Shown here one piece after another: positions 24,328-35,100 of a DNA stretch of 64,000 nucleotides. The stretch's first letter is position 1. Each line of letters begins with the position of its first letter. The stretch is from Gambelia wislizenii (lineage: Eukaryota; Chordata; Lepidosauria; Squamata; Crotaphytidae): contig JAUMIR010000002.1 in NCBI GenBank assembly GCA_030847615.1, forward strand, positions 285,428,028-285,492,027, in the 5' to 3' direction. Position numbers and translations under genes: made by a program. The notes below the pieces were generated by a model, which was not told the DNA's origin, did no database searches, and was given only the letters and a program-made list of their open reading frames with translations.

Positions 24328-24545
24328 GCCCTTTTACACCACATAGTTATAGTGTTTTGATTCCACTTTAACTGCTATGCTTCAGTTGTATGGAATCCTG
24401 GGATTTACAGTTTCATGAAGTAGTTAGAATTCTCACCTAAAGAGCTATAGTGCCTCCCCAAACTACAAATCCCAATATTCCATAGGAAGGTACCATGGCA
24501 GTTAAAATGGAATCAAAATGCTACAGTTGTCAAGTGTGAAAGGGC
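24328..24545. mobile_element. hAT-like foldback MITE
   Basis: The ends GGCCCTTTTACAC and GTGTGAAAGGGCC are inverted. The arms continue inward with GTTTTGATTCCACTTTAACT and TGGAATCCTGGGATT against their complements, so the two halves are roughly 80% complementary over about 85 bp. Non-coding. Superfamily inferred from end sequence only. Confidence 0.75.
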
Positions 24546-26353
24546 CTCAGCCCTTCTACTTACGTTCCTTTGAGCTGATGATGCCCTGAGATTGAACCAA
24601 GGACTTTAGCACACCAGCGGGATGTGATTTCACAGTGCTTTGTGGTATTATTTGTACAACACTTGGGTCTTTAGGGGAAAATTCAAATGGAAAACAACTT
24701 TAGAAAAAACAGAGGCCCAAGCTGCTCATAAATATTTGTACACACAGGTTCCAGCTGTGACCCTGGAATCTGAGCCAGTGTTCCCATGAGATAAAGCAGA
24801 GCTTGGGAAAGGTACTTTTAGGACTTCATTTCCTAGGAATCCCTAAGCCAGCACGGCCAGTGGCTATAGGTTATGGGCATTGTAGTCCAAAGAAATAGCT
24901 TTCCCCTGGCTCCGAGACAAAGTAAGGCAGATGCCTCAAGAGGTAGAGAGAGAAAGCAAATGTCATGACCTGGGAGGTAAAATCCATTGGGAGATTCTCC
25001 TGGTCAGCTTCATGAACACTGCTTCTATAGAGCAAGGTTGTGGATTCTGCACATGCATGCAGGTGCACATGTGTTAATTATTTCTATACATTTTAGGGTG
25101 AGTGCTTTTTATTTTTTTCTCTTGGGGCACAAAAAGATCTTGGCCTATGGCCGTATCCAGTAGCAGGTGAAGTTTAAGGATAATGAGTCTCTCTTTTCCT
25201 AAACATAATTGCACACAGAGGGAGACCTGACTCATCAAATGTCAGTGTCAGGCAGCTGCTCCCAAAAAGCTTTCTCCCAAAATGGAGAAAAACAGATGAA
25301 CATCTCCAAGCCAGGTTATGTTATTTTTGTGTGTGAATGTTTCATATCTCTCATCCAGTTTTTTAGTCTGGGTCTGTCTGACTCATGATTTTTGAATGTC
25401 TTCGGCTGGCAAGGCTTCCTCATAAAGAGAGCTATAGCTGACTTGAGACTGAAGGGCTGTCTCTTCCCATGGCAATTATGACCCCCCCCACCCCATCCCA
25501 TCTATGGACACACTTCCTCTCCAGCACTGAAGCAGATCCCAGCAAAATAGTACAAAAGGTCACAACCTAATCAACTTCAGCTAAGCCAAAGAAAGAAGCT
25601 CCAAAGTCTAGCCTGAGATCTGAAGAACAAGCAGAATATTTTATGCTACATAAAATATTGGGGCAGCTCATTAGTATTAACAGTGTTCTTCCTCATAAGA
25701 CTGACCTGAGATTGTGTTTTTTTTGTGTTTTTTTTTTTTACCTGAGATTGTGTTCATTTTCACAGTAACTTAGTATGAGAATGCTCTCTTTTGCCCCCCA
25801 GGGATAGAACTTAAAAACAAGATAAAGATACTGTGTCTTAGTGGGAAATGACCATCTCTTTACAATTTAATGTTTTAAAAGCCTATTTATCCTGTGTTTG
25901 TTGATGTTTCTGAATGCAGTTTTGGTATCATCCTTTAGTACCAAAAGTGATTGTGAAAAGGAGACAGTATCACAGATTGGATCACTGATGACACTGCAGT
26001 GCTTACAAATAGGAAACAGCTGTTTTTCCTTTCTCTCTCAACCCTGCTTAGTAGGATTGAGTTGATAGTTGCTCCTGGAGACATATTTCCAGAGTGTAGA
26101 AAGTGGTACATGCATTAACGATACTGTGGTTGAAGGCCTGGCTGCCCCCTGGCCAGCAATGACAGTGAACCACCGGGGGTTATGCAGTAAGAGGCACATG
26201 ATGCCTGTAAGTGAGGTGAACATTATTGCCTAAGGAAGAGGTATTAACTAAACTAAGCACCTACATCTGGTTGAGATGCCTAAAAAAAAAAAAAAAAACT
26301 TAAAGGATGGAAGGCTTCCATGTAGACAACAGAGCCCCTAAGATAAATTGAAC
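24546..26353. other. Intron sequence without recognised features
   Basis: No gene. T-rich and A-rich runs at 25717-25739 and 26283-26300. Confidence 0.35.
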
Positions 26354-26530
26354 CAGATTTTCCTTGGGTTTTTTTCCAGGCTGTGAGGCCGTGTTCTGGA
26401 ATAGTTTCTTTCTGACGTTTCACCTGCATCTGTGGCTGGCATCTGCCAGCCACAGATGCAGGCGAAACGTCAGAAAGAAACTATTCCAGAACACGGCCTC
26501 ACAGCCCGGAAAAAACCCAAGGAAAATCTG
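26354..26530. repeat. Near-perfect palindrome, 87-88 bp arms
   Basis: The left arm 26354-26441 and right arm 26444-26530 are reverse complements with about three differences and a 2-base spacer. The arm contains CTGACGTTTCRCCTGCATCT, GTGGCTGGCA and GAGGCCGTGTTCTGGAATAG. This sequence is familiar from a repeat widespread in squamates, perhaps a Penelope-like 3' end, present here as two units head to head. Confidence 0.9.
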
Positions 26531-27059
26531 TGGATGCTGGCCGTAAAAGCCTTTGACTTCACATTAAATTGGAACAACTTTTAAAGACTTCTATTATTCA
26601 GCATGCTGCATGAAAGTCAACATTGTACAGCGGATGCTCCTAGCTGAATGATCATTAGGTATGGACTCTTCTCTGTCAATAGTTATTACACTGTGGGAAT
26701 GGTCAACAGTGCATGGCCACGGCTCATAGCAGCAGTAATAAAAATACATACTCATGAGTATGAAGGAGCAAGTGAGCCAGCCTCTTGTCAAAATGAAGTA
26801 TGCTAGAGAATATGGGCCTTGACTTAATGGGAAAGTACAGGGGGGGTTTCAGTGAAGATTTAAAAAATTGTTTGGTTTTGTGCCAGCATTTACATAGTGC
26901 TGGGGAAATGGGGGCCACTTGTCTCTCCCTCCTCCAGGATATGTTTGTTTCCCTCCCCCCAGAGTCCCCCAAGAGTCCTGCTCCCGCCAAATGCCTGGTG
27001 AGGTGTGTGGGGACAATTTCACCAAGTTTTTTAAAGGCCCCCAGGGCCATTCTTGACCC

Positions 27060-27096
<37 letters not shown>

Positions 27097-27860
27097 AGAA
27101 GTGACCCAGAAGAAACACACACACTCACTCACTCGCACACACATACACATATCTCCTGGGCCTAAAACAGCCTAGAGGGCAAAAAAAAAAAAAAGTGGGA
27201 GAAATGCCCTGTAGAGGGGGTGTTTGGGTACATTTTAGGAGGCCCAATATTGTTGATGATCTTGCAAGAGGTGTGGCCCTCCAAGGTCTCCTGGGCAGGT
27301 CAGCACAGCCCCCCTCGAAACCAATAGTTGCTCATCCCTAATTAACCTGTTCAAAAAAATCTTCAATCTGAAGCATTGTCTGCCAGTGGAAAACATTTTT
27401 TGCCTGTGCTTGTAGAGAGTAATCCATTTTCTGTCTTTCCCGCATCACACCCTGTTTTGGATTCTGCCACTCCCAGTCCTCACGAGGGCCTTTTTAGGGA
27501 GTACAAGATGCTGCAGCATGAAGGGAAAGCCCCAGTACACACATGGGGAAACTATGCAAAAATCTTCCATACACAGAGGGACTGGGCAGTTGTTTCTTTT
27601 TATTCCCCCTTCGTGGGGCCGCCTGTCATAGCTGATAGATGTCACCCTTGATGGTTCCACAGCCATTGAGCTTTATGGAGGGGGGGCACGGTTGAAAAGC
27701 CCCTGTGCATGTACAGAAGAACATACAGAGTTCCTTGTGTCCTGGTCTGTGATTAGAGATGCTGTAAAGTTCCTTTAAAAAAAAAAAGTATGTTTTCCCC
27801 CACACATTTTTATTTGTTGTTGATCCTATGTAATTTGTTGGATCAAAAGCAATTTTAGGC
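26531..27860. other. Intron sequence; (GT)17 and nearby CA tract
   Basis: (GT)17 at 27062-27095 is followed within 20 bp by a CA-rich tract (27114-27150), so the two can pair as a hairpin. Poly(A) at 27181-27194. No exon. Confidence 0.45.
27062..27095. repeat. (GT)17 microsatellite
   Basis: Perfect GT run followed at 27114-27150 by CACACACTCACTC-type sequence. Confidence 0.95.
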
Positions 27861-28230
27861 TGCTGACACATTGCAGAAATAATGCAGTTTGACACCAGTT
27901 TAACTGCCATGGCTCCATCCTATGGAATCTGGGGGTTTGTACAGTTGTCCCTTCATATTCTCTGGGGTTTGGTTCCAGGACCCCCTGTGGATACCAAAAT
28001 CCATGAATACTCGAGTCCCATTATGTGCAATGGCAAAGCAAAATGGTGCCCCTTATATAAGATAGCAAAATCGAGGTTTGCTTTTTGGATTATTTTTTAA
28101 AGAATATTTTCAAACTGTGAATACTGTACTTAAATCCGTGGATACCAAATCCGTGGATACAGAGGGACAATTGTAGTTTGTTGTGGTAAAAATTTAGCCC
28201 TCTCTGTCAGCGAGCTCTGGTGCCTTTGGT
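27861..28230. mobile_element. MITE interrupted by a Tigger-like MITE
   Basis: The left piece (27861-27941; AATGCAGTTTGACACCAGTT, TAACTGCCATGGC, TATGGAATCTGGGGGTTTGT) continues at 28174 with AGTTTGTTGTGG. Joining TTTGTA and TAGTTTG across 27942-28173 restores the expected TTTGTAGTTTG, so the outer element was split at a TA dinucleotide. Confidence 0.7.
27942..28173 (+). mobile_element. Tigger-like MITE (MER2-like), TA-flanked
   Basis: It begins CAGTTGTCCCTTCATATTCT, then GGGGTTTGGTTCCAGGACCC, and ends GATACAGAGGGACAATTG. TA dinucleotides flank both ends (27940-27941 and 28174-28175). Non-coding, 232 bp. Confidence 0.88.
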
Positions 28231-29049
28231 CAACTCACTTCCCTTCCCACAGGAGGGTTCCCATGCATCAATTAAAGACATTAAAGTGAGGGGCTTTTTT
28301 TTTCTTGCTTTTTTTTGGCTAGGACAGGTATTCTTACCTCAGTAGTCACTTATCAGAGTTCTCTCTGCTATACAACTGCTAAAGGCGCAGCAGCCTTGTT
28401 CTCAATAGCATCTGCCTACTCAACAGCTGGCATTCATTATCACTGAAATGCAACTATGCACCTACCAAAGCAATTTTTTTGTGCTTCAGAGAAGAACCTA
28501 CACATATTTGAGGGAAAGGCTGGTGCTCAGTCAAGTATTATTGGGCAAGCTGGTTCTTACTGCATCCAACAGGGGGGGAAATCATGCTCATTTGAGGGGC
28601 ATTACTATGTAGAGATCAGAACCCGAAGACTGATAGGTACAGCCAAAAGCTTATGCCTGCCCTATGTGAGATATTATCTTTTCCTCCAGAAACAACAGCT
28701 AAGCCTCCTCACCCATAATCCATATCACTAGGTGCTTCTGGCTTCTGAGAATCCCTTCAATTTCAAAAGCTGGGGTTTTGTTGTCAGAGGTGGGGAAGCT
28801 GCTGGAGAAACAGACACCAAAAGCCCTCCTTGGCACAAGGAACTAGTGTGCCATTCTTTGGCTCCTGGACAGAATAAATTTTCCAGGGGCTTCAGAGAGA
28901 TGGTGTCTCTTGTCCATCAAATGTGGTTAACTAATAGTGAAATTATAACCAGGTTGCATTGTTGTTCTGTTTTGAAATTTGAAAAACCCTCAGCTTGAAG
29001 CTTTGTTCTTCTCTTGCATGCATTGCTTAGCCTTTTCTCTTGTTTCCAG
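28231..29049. other. Intron sequence before IGFBP7 exon 2
   Basis: No repeat recognised. It ends in the TTCTCTTGTTTCCAG acceptor. Confidence 0.4.
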
Positions 29050-29159
29050 GGCCATCCATTGTGACACCCCCTAAAGATATCTGGAATGTCACTGGAGCCC
29101 AGATTTTCCTGAGTTGCGAGGTCATTGGAGTTCCAACCCCAGTGCTCACCTGGAACAAG
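29050..29159 (+). CDS. IGFBP7: IGFBP7 exon 2 (start of Ig-like domain)
   Basis: The acceptor is TTGTTTCCAG and the donor AAG|GTGAGT. The exon is 110 nt, two bases finishing a split Gly codon plus 36 codons from PSIVTPPKD to VLTWNK. It holds the first Ig cysteine (LSCEV) and an N-glycosylation sequon (NVT). The split Gly implies exon 1 ends one base into that codon, as in mammals. Confidence 0.97.
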
Positions 29160-32100
29160 GTGAGTGACCTTTGTTGCACATTTTGAAAATAACCCACAAA
29201 AGAGTTCTGTGCAATCCACATTTAAAGGGATAGAAGCCATGCCAGAGTGCTGCCTAATTCTTTGGTGCAAGTCCAGTGGAAGTGAATGGGATCCACAAAA
29301 GAACAAGCCATAGCTCCCCATTCATTTCAGTGGGTCTTGTGCAGAATTTCCTTTGTCTTTTGCAGCAGCCCCTTTTCTGCTAGCAGTAGCCTTATGGGTA
29401 ATTATAGCATGTTGGGAGATATAGAAAGAGATAGGAGGGTTTAGACAGTAGGAAAAACAACCTTTTAAGCCATTAATCACATGAAAAAGTTATCATACAG
29501 TCATGCCAGATGCAGAAGGGGAGAGCATTAGAACAAAATGAGAATGCAAGGGGGGGGGGTGGATCCAAGTGAATGCCAAACCAAACACTCCCTCTGAGCT
29601 CTGCAAACATAACTTAAATTGCTAGACAGGGAAGCTCTTAACAACAAGCATTTGCAAAAGTAAACTGCCTTCTTTTCAAGGAACAGGAATTATGAAATCC
29701 TCCCCATGCTTTCTGACACCTGCATCTCCTCCACACCAATTTACACCTTAGTAGGTTGTCCTTTCATTTCTGTTTATCCTCATCAAACAAGCCTTGATAT
29801 ACTTTACCATATTTGGCCTTTGTGGGGAAGAGGAGCAAGTATTAAAGAAACATTTAAGGCTGTAAGGGATCTAGTGATATTACACGGTTCTGTTGTCTAA
29901 GTTTGTGCAGTCATGTTGCGGGGGAGGGGGTCAGGGGAATTGCTGCTAGATTTTAGCAGCTAAAGTATGAAACTAGATACATAGGTGGCCTTGGTTTATA
30001 CTGTAGTGGCTAACTGCCTGAGGTTTGTGTTTGAAAGTCCTTGGCTCCCAGCTTCTGCCCAGCCTTGTTTTCTATTTTTCCTTAGTGACAATCAGCCTGG
30101 CTTGAGTGAATAGCCCTTTTCTTTTCTTTTTTAAAAACAGGTTTGCAGATTAGAAGCACCTTTGGCTGTACCCGTGCTCCCAAAGCCTCCAACTGTCCAG
30201 ATTCAGTAGACACAGTCCCAATTAATGTTCTGTCATCCCACCTTTTTAGCTGCTATGAAAATGTCCCAGTTTCTTTCTCCGTTCACACTGTTCCCCTTTA
30301 TCCTCAGCTTATAGAGGAGGGGCAGAATCTTGCCCTTCACGGTAGACTCAGGCAAAATAAAACTGCTGCCACCTCCCCTAGCTTGCATGTCCTTCATTAA
30401 TAACTTTTGCCATCTTGACCACACTCTGAAGTTGCTTAGCCACATGTGTCTCAGTTTTCATCTGTGAAATATTGGAGGGTACATGCTCCTGGATGCTTAG
30501 GTAGCTTCTGTGTCCAGGGGAACACATTCCCTGGTTACTTTTGGGTTGGATTACTTTAATACACTATATATTGGTTGCTCTTATAAACTAGACTTCAGAA
30601 AACTCAGCTGCTCCAGCAAACATTGTAATAGGTGCTTGAAGGTGGGAGCATGTAGCTTTTTTATTTTTTATTTTTTTGCAACAGTTACATTGGTTCCCAG
30701 TTCATTTCTGGGCACAATTAAAAATGCTCACCAGATCCTATATGACCGGTTACGTTACATAAGTTTATGTATATCTAACTACATAGCAGAGGCACTAAGA
30801 AACCCCTTTGCTAAATTGCAAAGATGTATAATAGGACACTGGCAAGAACATTCAATGCTTATCAGAGCACAATGCACACCAATGTGCATCAGGCACTTTG
30901 CCAGCTCTGCTACATAGTAATGTAACAGCACCCCTCTACTGGATATAAACATTATGCAATTGCACAGTTCTAATTCTCACAGACATACATCAATTTACAA
31001 AGATGTAAGGCCCAACAGGATTTTGGCTGTTGGCCTTCAAAGCCCCACATGGTTTGGATCCAAGATCTGAAACAAACGTGGACCCACATACGAGCCTCCT
31101 GATTCCTAAGACATATAGGGGAGGCTTTCCTCCTTGCTCTGATGGACTACCCTTCTCCCACAGAGTCAGGGAGAAGGTATCAAGTGATGTGGGAGACACT
31201 GCATTTATTTGAACACTAGGACTGGAATTCTATAGGCAATATATGCTAGTGTAAATGACAATTATGTCAGCAGAAGTACCTTGGGCAAGCCGCAGGAGGA
31301 GTTATCCAGTACCTCCCTGCAAAATCTTCCCCAGTGCAACTCCCATTGTTAGTTAGTGGGAGGGGGAGGCCAAGGGGCACCTGGACAATGTACAGCAACA
31401 ATTGTGCTTCTGGACCTCCAGTATATGTTACAGTGTACTTGCTGAGGATCCAGGAGGGTAATGGCTGCCGCTTTCTCCCAGGGGCATAATTATAGCCCTG
31501 CTGTTCCCTAAGCCGTACTGACCCTCGGGGGCATGCCCCAGCACCACCAAGTTGGCATTTGCATGTCAGATAGAAGCAGAAGCCTAGTAAAATTACACTA
31601 GTGGAGCTTTACACTCCACCTGAGTACTGTTGGATATTGGCATAGTCCTCCCAGTTCACTCAGGATCTTGTTCAGATAGTGAGGGATGGGGGCTGACCTG
31701 AAAAGCCCAAACCATCTCTCTACATCCCTTTGTGTAGAATCTCATGGTCCAAAGCATCATTTATGAAGCAGAATTTGGCATATCTATTTTTATGTAGCAC
31801 GAGAGCATAATTAACCACTTAATAGGCAGGATCCAAAGAACTTCTTAGGTTCACAGAAGCAGCTTTTATTAGTCCAGTTGTTACTATTTTACTCTTTGTT
31901 TAAAGTGACGTTTTCAATCCATATCAAGAACTGCTTATGAAACTCACCTGTTCCAAAACACAATTTGCTATGCAGCATTTTGTGGGAGGGGAACTGCTGT
32001 TTGGGGAGAAACAAGTAAAAGCACTTTCAGAATTCTTCGGATCCTGACCAACATTAATAAGTTCTCTCTCATTGTATAAGAACTGTTTTAAACATCTGAC

Positions 32101-35100
32101 TTCTATAGGCAACACAGTTTAGGCACTAGGAAATCAAGAGATTTTAAAAAAAAAATACCTCCCTTCAATCCTGATCCTCTCCCCTTGCATACTAGATTAC
32201 AAGGGGACAATATGGTGTCCAGAGAATGGAGCTTCTTCCAGGAGATCGGGATAATTTAGCTATCCAGACTCGTGGTGGTCCCGAGAAACATGAAGTAACA
32301 GGGTGGGTGTTGGTAAGTACCAGTTCTCTTACCATCATGATTGAAGCAATTCTGTGTGATTTTGATAGGGCAACAGCTTGTTCTAGGAAGACACAAGGCT
32401 TTTCAGACTTCAGGACTAGCTGGGAAGTGATGCAGCAGGGGAATGATATTATGATTTTAAAGTTATAGTTGCTGAATGGTGTAACCTGTGCCTATTGCAT
32501 ATTCATGTACAATAAACTATATGCCTGCCTGAATTATTCAGCTGATTCGCAGACTCCATGAAGGACTGGAGTTGTATGCGTCACGTCTATACAGAGGCTA
32601 TACAGATGTTGCCTGTACATATAGACTAGCAGGCCTAAGATAGATATATCCAGTGAGTAGAAAAAAGCACAACCTATGATGTATTTGATTTTGTGTGAAT
32701 TCAATATGTTTGACTGTTTAGTTGTATTTGAAGAATTGAACTGTTTTTAGTTTTCACCAATGGGTGCAACTGCAGAATGTTAATGTTTAAAAGGACCTCA
32801 TGGTCCATCTAATCCAACCAGTAGATAAATGGCCAGTATCAGACTCCTCCACTAAACCGCCCTTGAGAGGTGAAAATCTAATCTTTGTTTAAAAACCTTC
32901 AGTAAAGAAGAGTCCCCCACCTTCAAAGATGCTAAGACTCTAGAGAACAGGGTTTGAATACCTGCTCAGCCATGGAAACCCACTGGGTAGCCTTGGGCAA
33001 GTCACACACTCTCAGCCTCAGTGGAAGGCAATGGCAAACCCCCCTCTGAATAAATCTCACCAAGAAAACCCCATGAAAGGTTTGCTTTAGGGTCACCATA
33101 CGCCGTAAGTCGGAAACAACTTAAAGGCACAAAAGAACAACAAACAGCCCTCTGGTATCAAGGAACACCTTCTCTCTAGTAGTACAGTTGTCCCTTCATA
33201 TTCGCTGGGGTTTGGTTCCAGGACCACCCCCGCCCCATGGATACCAAAATCCGTGAATACTCAAGTCCCATTATTTGCAATGGCATAGCAAAATTGCTGT
33301 CCCTTATATAATACGGCAAAATCAAGGTTTGCTTTTTGGATTATTATTTTTTAAATAATATTTTCAAGCCGTGAATACTTAAATCCGTGGATACGAAGGG
33401 ACAACTGTATTATTATTATCAATATATATAATTCTCTTTGGTATGTTGCCTTTCAGGAAACACACCTAACCCACACCCAACCAATCACCATCCACATGCA
33501 GATTCCCTCTCCACATCACAATCCACTCAATCACAATCCACTCAGTCTGCATCACTGCCACACAAGGGCCCCTCCCTCCTCTCACTTCCTCAGCCACTCA
33601 TCAGTCATGGGCTGCGATGGGATCCAGGCAGTCAACTGATGGCAACAGCAGGATGCCACTGTGGCCATTGGGCAGGAGCCAGGCAGTCAAATGCTGGTGG
33701 CTGTAGCAGGGTAACAGAGCAAGCCACCCTCAGCAATTCCAGGAAAAATGTGCAACACTGAGAAGGGGGAGGAGAAATTTAAATCCCCGGCATACCTACT
33801 CACCTGGCCAATCAGCTTTGTGCTTCCTCTCCTATGGGAAAGCGATTCAAAGTGAATTGCTTGCCCCAATGAGCAGGAATATGCATCCCCCTTGCTGTTT
33901 TTTAAAAACTACATGTTGTTTTTGCCATTTTTGGCCCCCTGCCTTCCAAATACTGTGGATTGATGTAGAATCCCATTTGGACAGGTTGTATTTCCAGCCA
34001 ATTCCATGAGGGGTATATTCACCATTTAGACAACCCCCAAGGACGTTGTTCTAAGTATCTGCAGAAATAAAACTGTTAACTGTGGTTATGTTTTGATAGC
34101 TATCACCTTTGACCAAAGATGATGCTGGAGAATACGAGTGCCATGCATTGAATTCTAAAGGAGAAGCCACAGCCTCTGCAAGAATTACTGTGGTTAATTC
34201 TATAAATGAAATACCTACAAAAAAAGGTAGGTAGCAGCTGTTAGCATTTTGCTGTTAGAAATGAAATGTAACCATTATATATGTGATGTACCAGACACAC
34301 ACGCTCACATTAACTCAATAAGATATCTTTATTAAGCAAGGAAAGGTGGTTCAGTGACATAGGCAAAGCCAGATCTAAACACATCCTAGTACAGTCTCCA
34401 GATAAACCTTTACAGCGTGAGAATGGTATGTAGGGAGGCCTGTAGGCGGGCAAGCAGCTCCAGGTGCTGTGACCTTGAGCTGCTTGAGGAACAGCGTTTC
34501 CAAACCCAAAAGGTGGGCTGGCACCCGACCAAGGGCTAAGAGGCCCAGCCAGGGAAACAGAAAAACAGGCCAAGAACCAAACTCATGTCAGGGTCTTCCA
34601 TGGAGTCTACTCTAATGCCCAGAATCCAGGGATGAGCCTGACAATATCCAGCATATCATTGTCCGGGGATGATAGGACACGCAGTCCCCAGCAGAAGCCA
34701 AAAAGACTATCTCAGTAGACTCAGTAGCAACCTATTCCCAAGAATACTCACACACAGTGTTTGACATCCAAATAAGCAGGAGGCACTTTTATCTTCAAAC
34801 TCAGTTGCAATATATACAAATATTTACAATCCAAGGAGCAACCGCTTCACCAGGCCTCAGCATTCACAGGAAGAAGGAAGAGCTCTGTTCTGAGCCTTCC
34901 CATATACACAGTCACAGGGCATTGACTTACTCAATCACATGATCTTAGATACCAATAAGAACCCTCCTTCTGTAGCTAAGGGAGACTGGGCAGTTCATGG
35001 AATCAGCCGTTTTGACTAGGCATGACTCTGCAGTTTGTTTGGCCATTTTAAAATGGAGTTCAGTCTCTAACTCCTGACAATCCCCTCCAAAATGGTCAAA

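Larger units (their letters stand above)
1..29049 (+). other. IGFBP7: IGFBP7 intron 1 (inferred)
   Basis: No exon of any recognisable gene is seen here on either strand. Since the next feature on the right is IGFBP7 exon 2 and exon 1 (GC-rich, Cys-rich IGFBP module) is absent, this is most likely intron 1, more than 29 kb long and starting left of the window. It is filled with SINEs, CR1 tails, MITEs and simple repeats listed separately. Confidence 0.75.
32313..34099 (+). other. IGFBP7: IGFBP7 intron 3
   Basis: 1,787 bp. It contains an antisense CR1-like fragment (32787-32925), a truncated CORE-type SINE (32926-33150) and a Tigger-like MITE (33185-33407). Around 33500-33545 the motif AATCCACTCARTC is tandemly repeated. 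Confidence 0.7.

Noticed and set aside
26724..27165. Overlapping 134- and 121-codon frames
   Set aside because: They run through the GT/CA tracts (Cys-Val and Thr-His repeats). No splice or domain evidence.
1..29049. Possible additional genes or IGFBP7 exon 1 in the left 29 kb
   Set aside because: No Cys-rich IGFBP/Kazal coding sequence, signal peptide or conserved exon with splice sites was found on either strand. The open frames there are short and mostly fall in repeats.
28917..29321. Minus-strand 134-codon frame across IGFBP7 exon 2
   Set aside because: A shadow of the IGFBP7 exon and its intron. No homology recognised.
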